This document shows, piece by piece, positions 9,016-16,226 of a stretch of DNA of 22,874 bases. A program made the position numbers and the translations under genes. The DNA lies in assembly GCA_046075665.1 (NCBI GenBank), contig JBJTQN010000041.1, forward strand, positions 1 through 22,874. Direction: 5' to 3'. The stretch is from CAIRTT01 sp046075665. GTDB taxonomy: Bacteria; Armatimonadota; Armatimonadia; Armatimonadales; Armatimonadaceae. How positions within the stretch are numbered: position 1 is the stretch's first letter; each line of letters begins with the position of its first letter. The notes below the pieces were generated by a model. That model was not told the origin of the DNA, searched no databases, and was given only the letters and a program-made list of their open reading frames with translations.

Positions 9016-9641
9016 CCATTTACACCGGATTTGTCCAGCTTGCAGAGCTCCCAGATGGCTTCCTGGAACGACATATAGCCATCCTTTCTGAGCAGGAGTG
9101 CACCTACGCGGCTGGGATAACCGATTGGCTTCAGCAATGTGAGTGGAGCTGTGGGCGGATTCTTCTGCGCTACCTGGTTGCAACCGCGTGTGACGTGCCC
9201 ATCTCCGGAATAACAATCCATTCACTATCAAGCGGCCAGCTTGTCGCCGAAACGCCGATCGGGCAGGTGAGCATCAGCCATTCGCGCATCCCGGGGATGT
9301 GGGCTGGCGCGACAGCACGTACATCTCCAATAGGAATTGACCTTGTGGATGTCAGTGGTTTTCCGGTTGACATCAATGGACAATCGCTTAATGCTGATGA
9401 ATGGGCAGCCTGTGAAGCACTTGCCAAAGTGACAAAACGAGGGCTGGACTGGGCTCTCTCGGCTAACTGTTATCCGGTGGATGGCCTGCTTACAGCACCG
9501 AGTGGAGAATGCTACCAATTGACAATCATCCAAAACTTGCCTACGGATGTCTGCGGTGTTGTACTGTTTCCGGTAGATCACACGTGTGATGTTATGGAAG
9601 TCGACATCCTTGCGGAAATTATTTGCCATTTCAACGAATAA
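9012..9641 (+). CDS. 4'-phosphopantetheinyl transferase-like protein with degenerate catalytic motif
   Basis: This protein of about 209 residues is placed at the ATG inside an ATGA overlap with the previous stop codon (9012-9015), a classic coupling arrangement; an upstream in-frame ATG at 8997 would add five residues. It shows the two N-terminal hallmarks of the Sfp/AcpS fold: a SISHSR motif (about 87-92) and GIDLVDV (about 108-114), the Mg-binding GID segment. The third hallmark, WxxKEAxxK, is expected at about residue 147, but the sequence reads W-A-L-S-A-N-C-Y-P, so the Lys-Glu pair and the later Lys are absent. The obvious partner is the carrier-domain Ser548 of the adjacent synthetase. 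It may be a divergent or inactivated transferase, with activation supplied by another enzyme. The family call is moderate; activity is doubtful. Confidence 0.65.
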   Translation: MTIYTGFVQLAELPDGFLERHIAILSEQECTYAAGITDWLQQCEWSCGRILLRYLVATACDVPISGITIHSLSSGQLVAETPIGQVSISHSRIPGMWAGATARTSPIGIDLVDVSGFPVDINGQSLNADEWAACEALAKVTKRGLDWALSANCYPVDGLLTAPSGECYQLTIIQNLPTDVCGVVLFPVDHTCDVMEVDILAEIICHFNE

Positions 9642-9719
9642 ACATCAGTCAATCATGGGAATAATTACTGCGTAGGCACTTGGTGACTCAGGTACCTACA
9701 TCTGCCTTTATCGGCGGCA

Positions 9720-9757
9720 AATGACTACTGCCCACCCGCGGTGGTCATTTGTTTTTA
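9720..9757 (+). terminator. Possible stem-loop terminator of the synthetase cassette
   Basis: The arms AATGAC (from about 9720) and GTCATT (about 9744-9749), with inner CCACC and GGTGG pairing, form an imperfect hairpin with a six-base bulge. It is followed by a T-rich run (TTTGTTTTTAG). It sits about 80 bp after the last gene of the cassette and overlaps the start of the first tandem repeat copy. The outer arm is unique to this copy. The bulge makes this a weak call. Confidence 0.3.
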
Positions 9758-10068
9758 GACGCAGACGTTTACCATCCAGTCTATGACGCAGTGTTCGTGG
9801 TTACGTGCACTCCAGAGAGTGTTCCAATAATTAAACACACATGGCTCCTGTGGGAAGATTCTAATTTCAAATCGACCAATCCACTGCCCACCCGCGGTGG
9901 TCATTTGTTGTTAGACGCAGACGTTTACCATCCAGTCTCTGAGGCAGTGTTCGTGGTTACCTGCACTCCAGAGAGTGTTCCGATAATTAAACACACATGG
10001 CTCCTGTGGGAAGATTCTAATTTCAAATCGACCAATCCACTGCCCACCCGTGGTGGTCACTTGTTGTT
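9727..10068. repeat. 156-bp tandem repeat, two full copies plus a 30-bp third start
   Basis: Copies begin at 9727, 9883 and 10039, each with ACTGCCCACCCG, giving an exact 156-bp period. Copies one and two differ at only a handful of positions; the third stops matching after 30 bp. The unit is more AT-rich than the flanking genes and contains the near-palindrome CCACCCGCGGTGG. I see no similarity to any neighbouring gene and no transposase. The period is a multiple of three, and one plus-strand frame stays open through all copies (see the ORF at 9749-10087). It fills most of the gap of about 500 bp between the phosphopantetheinyl-transferase-like gene and the SDR remnant. In the rest of that gap (9642-9726 and 10069-10145) I see nothing beyond a weak hairpin with arms GTAGG and CCTAC near 9673-9703. 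Confidence 0.95.
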
Positions 10069-10087
10069 TCGCAAACCCTTTCGATAG
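9749..10087 (+). CDS. Possible small protein of two 52-residue repeats (hypothetical)
   Basis: A 112-residue open frame starts at TTG, and a TGA 25 bases upstream blocks any longer version. It encodes two near-identical 52-residue units running from LDADVYHPV through WEDSNFKSTNP to PTRGGHLL, plus a short third start, and ends in TAG. I do not recognise the repeat. Against it: no ATG/GTG start, no ribosome-binding site, and an open frame is expected to persist if a 156-bp unit simply duplicates. In favour: several differences between copies are silent in this frame (ACG/ACC, CCA/CCG, CGC/CGT, CAT/CAC), while three change residues (F/L, Y/S, D/E). It could be a remnant of a larger coding sequence. 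Confidence 0.25.
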   Translation: MFLDADVYHPVYDAVFVVTCTPESVPIIKHTWLLWEDSNFKSTNPLPTRGGHLLLDADVYHPVSEAVFVVTCTPESVPIIKHTWLLWEDSNFKSTNPLPTRGGHLLFRKPFR

Positions 10088-10145
10088 CCAGCCTTCGATG
10101 CATCACGTGCATTTACTTGCTCTGCTTTAGTCGCCCGAATGGCGG

Positions 10146-10961
10146 ATGGAATCCGACCAGCTTTTAGATACCGTAACTACGAACAGTCATTTACGAAGGA
10201 TTACCAAAAGGAGACTGGATGACAAAGTAATCGTCGTTACGGGTGGCGCAAGCGGCATCGGCATCGCGACCGTTAAGCGAGTGCTCGAAGAAGGCGGGTA
10301 CGCCGTGATCGCCGATGTTGCAGAAAGCCAGGGAGGCTTTGAAGCCGAGCGCCTGCGTGCCAGCTATCCTGAAAAATGTATTTTCATCGCCACCGATGTC
10401 CGCTCCACGGCAGCTGCCAACGCGATGATTGAAGAAACCATCGCAGCCTTTGGACGGGTGGATGGCCTGTTCGCATATGCCGGAGTCGGGTTGACACATC
10501 CGGCTGAGTCGTACCCAGATGATGAGTTTTTGAAAGTTATTGATGTCAACCTTACAGGAGCCTTTCGGACGATACGAGCTGCATTGCCTCCGATGTACGC
10601 ACAAGGTTCCGGCAGCATCGTCACCTGTGCATCCGTATTGGGAGTTCTCGGTCACTCCACAACTGCCGCATATAGCGCCAGTAAAGCCGGCCTCGTCAAC
10701 CTCACCCGAACCATTGCCCTCGAAAGCGCCAAGCATGGTGTGCGCCACAACTCTATCGGGCCCGGGTACATCGAGACCCCGATGCTCTCCCAGCTCTCCG
10801 ATGAGGCAGAGGAATACGCATAGTCGCTTCATCCACTGGGAAGGCTTGGCCGCCCGGATGAGATTGCGGCTGCCGTGGTGTTCCTCCTCTCCGATGATGC
10901 CAGCTTTATCACGGGAGCCAATCTCCTTGTGGATGGCGGGTTCACGGCAGGGAAAGCCTGA
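10146..10961 (+). pseudogene. Short-chain dehydrogenase/reductase (SDR) gene interrupted by in-frame TAG
   Basis: Conceptual translation gives a classical SDR of about 271 residues: nucleotide-binding TGGASGIG at 32-39, Ser163, and the Tyr176/Lys180 pair in YSASK. After residue 225 the frame hits TAG at 10821-10823. The same frame then continues with the typical SDR C-terminal segment (HPLGRLGRPDEIAAAV, then DDASFITGANLLVDGGFTA) to a TGA at 10959-10961. So one nonsense codon removes the last 45 residues, including conserved substrate-loop and dimer-interface elements. The start is also suspect. SDR homology begins at about residue 24, right after a strong AAAAGGAG (10206-10213), but no in-frame start codon lies at a usable distance; the ATG at 10219 is out of frame. 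The 23-residue leader from ATG 10146 has no homology I can see. Probably a decaying oxidoreductase gene; cofactor and substrate are unknown. Confidence 0.8.
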
Positions 10962-11013
10962 CACCGGTAGACTGTCGGCAGCTGCATGACGACCGTTTAG
11001 GAGACGATTCCAG

Positions 11014-11523
11014 ATGCCCGATTCATCCACTACCCCTGTACTTCCCGAAGTTGCGACCTACATCAATATGCTAAAGCAAAGCACAGGGGAGTGGCGGTGG
11101 ATGCTGGGCACCGATGTCACCCCTGAGCAGATTTCGCACCAGGCATATGAGGGCGCACACAGCATCGGGGCAGTTTTGCTCCACATGGCGGACTCGGAAG
11201 CCATTTGGACCATGGAAGTGCTTGAAGGCGGTGAGGTCCCCGCAGTGCTAAAGGAAGAGCTGCTTGCCGACCAGACGGATGTTTGGAATGGCAAGTGGCC
11301 AGTCGCTCCGAGCGAGCCTCTGGAATATTACTACGAGATTCAAGACCGTGTTCGTGAGAACACCTTACGGGTGCTCGCCGGGCTCACCGACATCGACCGG
11401 GAAGTCACAGCCTGGGGGAATAAGTTCACTATCCGCTGGATTCTGGGGCACATGGTTTCACATGACAGCCAGCACGGCGGACAGGCGATTCTCTTGCATG
11501 TCGCACAGACGCTGAGGCCGTAG
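11014..11523 (+). CDS. DinB-superfamily metal-binding protein
   Basis: The 169-residue product fits the size and four-helix pattern of DinB/YfiT-type proteins. The candidate metal ligands are His57 (LLHMADSE) and the C-terminal pair His150 and His154 (GHMVSHDSQHGGQ). AGGAG lies 10 bases before the ATG. Family members are cytoplasmic and include thiol-dependent transferases and damage-inducible proteins of unknown role, so no reaction can be assigned. It lies 52 bp after the SDR remnant and 37 bp before the secreted hydrolase on the same strand, but their functions do not obviously connect. It ends in TAG. Confidence 0.8.
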   Translation: MPDSSTTPVLPEVATYINMLKQSTGEWRWMLGTDVTPEQISHQAYEGAHSIGAVLLHMADSEAIWTMEVLEGGEVPAVLKEELLADQTDVWNGKWPVAPSEPLEYYYEIQDRVRENTLRVLAGLTDIDREVTAWGNKFTIRWILGHMVSHDSQHGGQAILLHVAQTLRP

Positions 11524-11560
11524 TGCAGGAATTTCGGTGGATGTAGGTGAAGGTCGCTTC

Positions 11561-12448
11561 ATGAACATCCTCCGCATGGTTCTTCCAATTCTTTGTGCAG
11601 TCTGCGCGTTGTCCGCTGCGCGTGCCCAGTCACAAACTCCCACCATCATCCCGCTCTACCCGCCTGGACACCCAACGCTGCAGGGGCAAAACGAGAAGGA
11701 GATTCTGACTCCACCGGATGCAAAACCTGGGCAGTACTTCAACATCAAGAATGTCCACAATCCGATCATTTCCGTTCACCTCCCTCCAAAGGACAAGGCT
11801 AACGGCACGATGGTCATCGTTGCGCCAGGTGGTGGACACCGTGAGCTGGGGTGGCCGAATGAGGGGACGCAGATTGCAGAGTGGCTGAATCAACGCGGCG
11901 TCGCGGCTGCGGTTTTGAAGTACCGTCTTGCGTTTACTCCGGGGTACAAGTACACGGTTGAAGGGGAGGCGCTGCAGGATACGCAGCGTGCATTCCGTAT
12001 CTGCCGCGCAAATGCCAAAGAGTGGGGCATCGATCCAAAGCGTGTCGGAATTCTGGGGTTTTCGGCGGGCGGAGCGCTCGCTGCGCTCGTGCATATGCGT
12101 AACGATGCGGGGAAGCCCACTGCTTCTGATCCAATCGAACGACAGGGCTGCCGACCAGACTTTGTTGCACTGGTTTATGCTGGCTGGAATCCGATGTACT
12201 TTTCGATTCCATCAGATGCGGGTCCCGCATTTTTGACCAGCGCCGGCAAGGATGATGAATTTCACGCCAAGCAAACGGTCGAATATTACAACCTGTTGTT
12301 TACGGCGGGCGTTGAGGCCGAGCTTCACATCTATGGCCACGGTGGTCATGGTGGCGCGATCAGCGACCGCAAAGGCATCCCCTTCGGTACATGGCAGGTT
12401 CGTTTCGAAGAGTGGATGGCGGATTTGAAGCTCCTCAAGAAGAGCTAG
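11561..12448 (+). CDS. Secreted alpha/beta-hydrolase, acetyl-xylan-esterase/BD-FAE-like
   Basis: This protein of about 295 residues starts at the ATG that places a clean Sec signal peptide at the N terminus (hydrophobic core, then ARA near residue 22). An upstream GTG at 11537 would add eight polar residues before it and is less likely. The oxyanion-hole motif APGGGH lies near residue 88, and the nucleophile elbow GFSAGG gives Ser168. The acid is Asp231 or Asp232 (AGKDDEF), and the histidine lies within the GHGGHGG segment at about 260-263. The order and spacing match the COG0657/Axe-like carbohydrate esterases that remove acetyl or feruloyl groups from plant glycans. It is secreted to the periplasm or beyond, which fits the glycan-degrading cluster further right. 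Substrate preference cannot be read from sequence. It ends in TAG and is followed by a hairpin terminator. Confidence 0.85.
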   Translation: MNILRMVLPILCAVCALSAARAQSQTPTIIPLYPPGHPTLQGQNEKEILTPPDAKPGQYFNIKNVHNPIISVHLPPKDKANGTMVIVAPGGGHRELGWPNEGTQIAEWLNQRGVAAAVLKYRLAFTPGYKYTVEGEALQDTQRAFRICRANAKEWGIDPKRVGILGFSAGGALAALVHMRNDAGKPTASDPIERQGCRPDFVALVYAGWNPMYFSIPSDAGPAFLTSAGKDDEFHAKQTVEYYNLLFTAGVEAELHIYGHGGHGGAISDRKGIPFGTWQVRFEEWMADLKLLKKS

Positions 12449-12464
12449 CGCTTCGCGGAAAAGA

Positions 12465-12512
12465 AAGCCCCGTATGGACAAGGAAGTTTTGTCTAACTGG
12501 GGCTTGTTTGTT
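12465..12512 (+). terminator. Rho-independent terminator after the hydrolase gene
   Basis: The arms AAGCCCC (12465-12471) and GGGGCTT (12499-12505) enclose a second inner stem, GACAA/TTGTC. A T-rich tail (GTTTGTT) follows. The structure lies just after the hydrolase stop codon and fits a rightward terminator. Confidence 0.6.
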
Positions 12513-12604
12513 ATTCACGTTGTGGAGAACATTCGCTGTTTCCATGAAGCAGTTATCTAATATCAATGATTGACATTTGGCCGATGGAACGCTCTGGGCA
12601 TCGA

Positions 12605-12625
12605 ACAAAAAAGCCCCGGGGCTTT
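12605..12625 (-). terminator. Rho-independent terminator of the alcohol dehydrogenase gene
   Basis: A perfect palindrome, AAAGCCCCGGGGCTTT (12610-12625), lies 20 bp beyond the dehydrogenase stop codon. Read on the minus strand it runs into a T tract interrupted by one G, as expected for termination of leftward transcription. Together with the facing structure at 12465-12512 it separates two convergent genes. The rest of the 196-bp gap holds nothing I recognise. Confidence 0.65.
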
Positions 12626-12644
12626 CTCGTTACTCTAATTCGCT

Positions 12645-13763
12645 CTAGAACTCAATCACACTGCGAATCACATTCCCGGTTTCCATGAGGTGGAATGCCT
12701 CCTCAACATCGTTCAAGCCAATCTTCTGCGTGACCATCGCATCGAGGTCCAGACGCCCCTGCAGGTAGTACTGCGCAAGCAATGGGAAATCGTGGCTTGG
12801 AAGCGCATCCCCGCAGTGGCAAACCCTCAGATTCACCTTGTTCCAGTAGACACCGGTGTCGATATTCCCCACATTCAGTGTGACTTCCGCATCCGGGCCC
12901 GGGAAGCCAATATTCACCGCGGTGCCATTGTAATTCACCATCCGAACCGCTTGGTCGATGCACTTCATCAGCCCCGTCGCTTCGAATGCAAAGTCAACGC
13001 CGCCTTCATAGCCTGGCCACTCATCCTTGACCAGCCCGCGCACCACAGCGACTGGGTGGCAGTCACGCGCATCCACAATATCCGTCGCGCCAAAGTCCTT
13101 TGCCCACTGGAGCTTCACCGGGTTGACATCAACGGCGATGATCTGCTTTGCGCCCTGAAGCCGCGCGCCCTGAATCACACTGAGCCCGACGCCGCCGCAG
13201 CCGACCACGGCAACGCTTGCACCGGGGAAAACCGTGACCGTGTTCATCGCCGCGCCAACGCCTGTGATCACACCGCACGCGAGCAGACAGGCTTTGCCGA
13301 GAGGCATCGCATCTGGCATCCGGATCGCGGCTTTCGAGTGCACCACCGTGGATGTCGCAAAGGTCCCACAGCGCAGGACTTGTGAACACGCTGCGCCATC
13401 TGATGACCGCGTAATCGCCGTCTTCGGACGAAGCGCCATGTAGCAGTGGCGTGGATCGCCGCGGCGGCAGCTTGGACAGGTCCCACATGGCGCGCGGTAG
13501 GCGATACAAACCGGGTCACCAATCGACAGGTGCGACACATTTGCGCCGACCTTGCGAACGATACCAGCGCCTTCGTGGCCAAGGATGATGGGAAATTTCA
13601 TCCCGGCGCCCTGCTGCATTTTAATCGTGAGGTCGGTATGACAGACACCGCTTGCCGCAACATCGATAATGACATCATCCGGGGCGATGTCTTCAATTTG
13701 AATATCGACAACTTCGACATCTTTGCCGGCTTCTGCCAAAATGGCTGCTTTTGCTTGAATCAT
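12645..13763 (-). CDS. Zinc-dependent medium-chain alcohol dehydrogenase (class III/formaldehyde-dehydrogenase-like)
   Basis: The 372-residue enzyme starts at ATG with AAGGA seven bases upstream; the longer frame from 13796 has no ribosome-binding site. Catalytic zinc ligands are Cys41 (GVCHTD), His63-Glu64 (GHEGAG) and Cys163. The structural zinc loop has Cys93, 96, 99 and 107 (CGTCPSCRRGDPRHC). The NAD-binding glycine motif GCGGVG lies at about 188-193. All active-site elements are intact. The long form with a structural zinc loop and a cysteine-rich start resembles class III and mycothiol- or glutathione-linked dehydrogenases, but substrate cannot be assigned. The gene ends in TAG before a strong terminator. 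Its first codons and upstream region are duplicated in tandem upstream (13727-14213). Confidence 0.9.
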   Translation of the reverse strand: MIQAKAAILAEAGKDVEVVDIQIEDIAPDDVIIDVAASGVCHTDLTIKMQQGAGMKFPIILGHEGAGIVRKVGANVSHLSIGDPVCIAYRAPCGTCPSCRRGDPRHCYMALRPKTAITRSSDGAACSQVLRCGTFATSTVVHSKAAIRMPDAMPLGKACLLACGVITGVGAAMNTVTVFPGASVAVVGCGGVGLSVIQGARLQGAKQIIAVDVNPVKLQWAKDFGATDIVDARDCHPVAVVRGLVKDEWPGYEGGVDFAFEATGLMKCIDQAVRMVNYNGTAVNIGFPGPDAEVTLNVGNIDTGVYWNKVNLRVCHCGDALPSHDFPLLAQYYLQGRLDLDAMVTQKIGLNDVEEAFHLMETGNVIRSVIEF

Positions 13764-14213
13764 AGTGTTTTCCTTTGTGGAGCGGGTGGGCCACATTTTG
13801 TTTGATTTTTTAGGTATTCGATGCGCTTGGTTTGTGAAATTTAGCTAAGAGGAAGGGAATCAAGAGAATTCAGTACCGGGAATGGCTGCTTTTGCTTGAA
13901 TCATAATTTTTTCATTAGTGGAGCATTGGAGCCGTGTTTCGTTTGTTCTTTAGGTAATCGATGCACTTGGTTTGTGCGATTGCGCTAAGTGGAAGGGGTT
14001 CAGGAAAATTCGATGCTCTGAATGGCTTCTGCCAAAATGGCTGCTTTGGCTTGAATCATAATTTTTTTCATTAGTGGAGCATTGGAGCCGTGTTTCGTTT
14101 GTTCTTTAGGTATTCGATGTGCTTGGTTTGTGCGATTGCGCCAAGAGAACGGGTTTCAAGAGAGTCCAGTACCGGGAATGGCTTCTGCCAAAGTGTCTGC
14201 TATTGTCTCCATC
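13727..14213. repeat. Tandem duplications of the alcohol dehydrogenase start region (141-156 bp units)
   Basis: The segment holding the first codons of the dehydrogenase and about 120 bp upstream recurs. Anchors matching AATGGCTGCT lie at 13740, 13881, 14036 and, degenerate, about 14192, so spacings are 141, 155 and 156 bp. Shared blocks include GAATCATA (the start codon on the minus strand), TTTAGGTATTCGATG and AGTACCGGGAATGG. The second copy lacks the TTCTGCCAA block. Copies two to four are diverged but still contain an ATG or near-copy and a short frame. Minus-strand translations are MIQAKAAIPGTEFS, MIQAKAAILAEAIQSIEFS and METIADTLAEAIPGTGLS, each ending in a stop. The array fills the gap between the dehydrogenase and the M42 peptidase; I see nothing else there except about 40 bp of unique sequence before 14255. 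Confidence 0.93.
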
Positions 14214-14254
14214 ATCGTCATTCGCTCATTTCTACGATCTTACTTTTGTGCACC

Positions 14255-15301
14255 TTACAGAGTTTTCAAAAGTGCTGACGTCAGCTGCGTAAGCGCACCG
14301 ATAGCCTCAACATGCATCACTTCAAAGCCATGCGTATTGTCAACCGGGAGCGCCAGCGTGATTGGGCGTGCGCAGTGTCCGGATGCCGCAGCGCAGCTCG
14401 CATCCGAGCCGCCACGTGTCAGCGCATGGAAGCTGATGCCGGTTCCCGTAGCCTTTGCCGCCGCAGCAACCAAATCGAGATCGCTTGGCGCTGTTGGTGA
14501 GTAGCCATCCGTGGACCAACAGGTCGGAGTCGCCGTAAGTCGCAAGTCGTTATCAGGCGCTATCGGCGCAATTTCGAGGGCAATACAAATGTCCGGTCTG
14601 GTTCCACCAAGCAGCCACAGCGCACCGTGACCACCAAGCTCTTCAGCGGTGGTCGCTGCGAAAAGGACATCCGGGCACGCGCCCGCTTCTTTGAGGGAAA
14701 GTAGCGTCTGTAGCCAAACAACACAATCTGCACGGTCATCCAGGAAAGGTGCGGCAATCAGCTCTGCGTTCTTTCCAAGGCGCACCGGTCTCCTGCGCTC
14801 TTTTGAGAGGACAACACGCGTTCCCGAGCGTAGGGCATCAGGGAGCTGATCCGCGGGAATTCCCGTGATGACTTTGGCATCCGACCAGGTGATTGCTTTG
14901 CCATCCCGTGACTTTTGAATAGCCGTGCTTGGATCCGTGGTGTGAATTGATCCAAAAGACAAAATGCCTTGGAGTGGCTCGTCACCGCAGAGGATGTCGA
15001 CGGGGCCTTCGCCCCATTTCCATGGATGAGCGCCGCCAAGCGGCAATACCGAAAGGGTGCCATCTGCTTCGACACGCTGCACCATGAGCGCGATTTCATC
15101 GAGGTGCGCGGTTACCACGATACGCGGCTTTTCCGGGATGGTGTTTCCCGGGGATGCGAGGAGGTTGCCACGCGCATCCACAGTCCACCTAATGCCTGCG
15201 TTGTCCAGAGCTCGAGTTAGGACATCGCGGACGGGGCCTTCCTGTGCCGGCGGGCCAGGCGCGTGGATGAGGGCTGTGAGGAACTCGATGGTTGCTTCCA
15301 T
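14255..15301 (-). CDS. M42-family metallo-aminopeptidase
   Basis: The 348-residue protein has the metal ligands of clan MH, family M42: His66 and Asp68 (AHLDE), bridging Asp188 (FLDDRAD), the Glu220-Glu221 pair (TTAEELGGHGA), Glu243 (ALEIAP) and a C-terminal His324 (NTHGFEV). The length matches the usual 340-360 residues. No signal peptide is present, so it is cytoplasmic, and it would be expected to trim short peptides using two divalent metals. It starts 24 bp after the stop codon of the membrane protein gene upstream and is probably co-transcribed with it. It could alternatively belong to the related endoglucanase-M-annotated subgroup, which is also a peptidase. It ends in TAA. Confidence 0.85.
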   Translation of the reverse strand: MEATIEFLTALIHAPGPPAQEGPVRDVLTRALDNAGIRWTVDARGNLLASPGNTIPEKPRIVVTAHLDEIALMVQRVEADGTLSVLPLGGAHPWKWGEGPVDILCGDEPLQGILSFGSIHTTDPSTAIQKSRDGKAITWSDAKVITGIPADQLPDALRSGTRVVLSKERRRPVRLGKNAELIAAPFLDDRADCVVWLQTLLSLKEAGACPDVLFAATTAEELGGHGALWLLGGTRPDICIALEIAPIAPDNDLRLTATPTCWSTDGYSPTAPSDLDLVAAAAKATGTGISFHALTRGGSDASCAAASGHCARPITLALPVDNTHGFEVMHVEAIGALTQLTSALLKTL

Positions 15302-15325
15302 AGGCGTATTGTAACGCCGGCCCGG

Positions 15326-16153
15326 TTAGTCTGTGGGCTTGGATTCGCGTGCAAACTTTTCGGCAAGAATCGCTGCCTTACCCGTGATTTGGTGGGTTTT
15401 CACGGCATCGATGAATGCCTTTTTGGCCCGCTCACGGCGCGCTCCCGGGTAATTGTTTGCATTGACTGCGGCTTCAAGGGCATCCAACTCGGCGGAAGTG
15501 TTCCTCTGGAACCGTGCTTCTGTCAAGTAGGCATCAAGGATGAAGTCATCCGGAAAGAATTCCATGGCACGCTGGAGCGTCTTTAAGCGCTCCGTCGACC
15601 CGGCAGGCGAATGCATCGCGATAACGAAGAAGCCGCGTGCGTTGTAATGCCCGATGTCATCACAGGATTCCTTTGCGACATCAAGGGAGCCTGACTGCTT
15701 TCCTCTCCACATCGCGAGGGCTTTGGAGCCCAAAATCGCCTTTGCAAATGTTCGGGTTTTGTATTGTTTGTCAAACGCATCGGTGGCTTCTTTGTAGCGC
15801 CCTTGGAGCATCTGGAGCTCACCGATCGTTTCCTGGCCATAAACACTGGCTGCAAATTTAGGGTTTTCGAAGAGAATGGCTTCCGCATCGTCGAGGCGCG
15901 CCAGACCCCCGAGGGCCTGAATCTGTCGGCGTATCCCACGATCCGTTATTGCATACTCCGGGTTTGCGAGCAGGCGGATACGGGCTTTGTCATAAGCGTG
16001 CTGCTGTATCAACGACCCCACTTCCGAATTGATAGCAACATCCCGGTACATGTGCTGCAGCATCCCGATAAGGTAGATGAGAAAGCTCCCTGCAAGGATA
16101 AGCATCACGACTACGATGCCGATTCCGAGCTTTGCTTTACGTGTCAGGGCCAT
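15326..16153 (-). CDS. Single-pass membrane protein with TPR-like helical domain (hypothetical)
   Basis: I start this 275-residue protein at the ATG (16151-16153) that directly precedes a basic KAK stretch and one hydrophobic segment (about 8-31). The longer frame from 16357 adds 68 residues with no membrane or signal character and would overlap the divergent gene. The rest (about 45-270) is a helical, alanine-rich domain with TPR-like pairs, such as LQGRYKEATDAFDKQY and FFPDDFILDAYLTEARFQ. It is not a protein I recognise by name. The topology suggests a cytoplasmic or periplasmic solenoid held at the membrane, perhaps a scaffold. It probably forms an operon with the M42 peptidase downstream. 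Confidence 0.6.
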   Translation of the reverse strand: MALTRKAKLGIGIVVVMLILAGSFLIYLIGMLQHMYRDVAINSEVGSLIQQHAYDKARIRLLANPEYAITDRGIRRQIQALGGLARLDDAEAILFENPKFAASVYGQETIGELQMLQGRYKEATDAFDKQYKTRTFAKAILGSKALAMWRGKQSGSLDVAKESCDDIGHYNARGFFVIAMHSPAGSTERLKTLQRAMEFFPDDFILDAYLTEARFQRNTSAELDALEAAVNANNYPGARRERAKKAFIDAVKTHQITGKAAILAEKFARESKPTD

Positions 16154-16226
16154 GCGGTGAATCGTCTCAGGCGAGGCTTGACACCAATAATCGATGTCGG
16201 ATATCGTCGGCAAGAGGTTATTAACG

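Noticed and set aside
9727..10068. Insertion sequence or mobile element in the repeat region
   Set aside because: No transposase frame and no terminal inverted repeats with target duplication could be seen.
10540..10989. 149-residue plus-strand frame overlapping the SDR gene
   Set aside because: It lies in another frame from the SDR motifs; the SDR homology runs straight through the TAG in its own frame, so no frameshift into this frame is needed.
12690..13385. 231-residue plus-strand frame opposite the alcohol dehydrogenase
   Set aside because: The opposite strand encodes an enzyme with all zinc ligands and a cofactor motif; this frame shows no domain features.
9727..14213. CRISPR array
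   Set aside because: The repeat units are about 156 bp with no short repeat/variable spacer pattern, and no cas genes are present.
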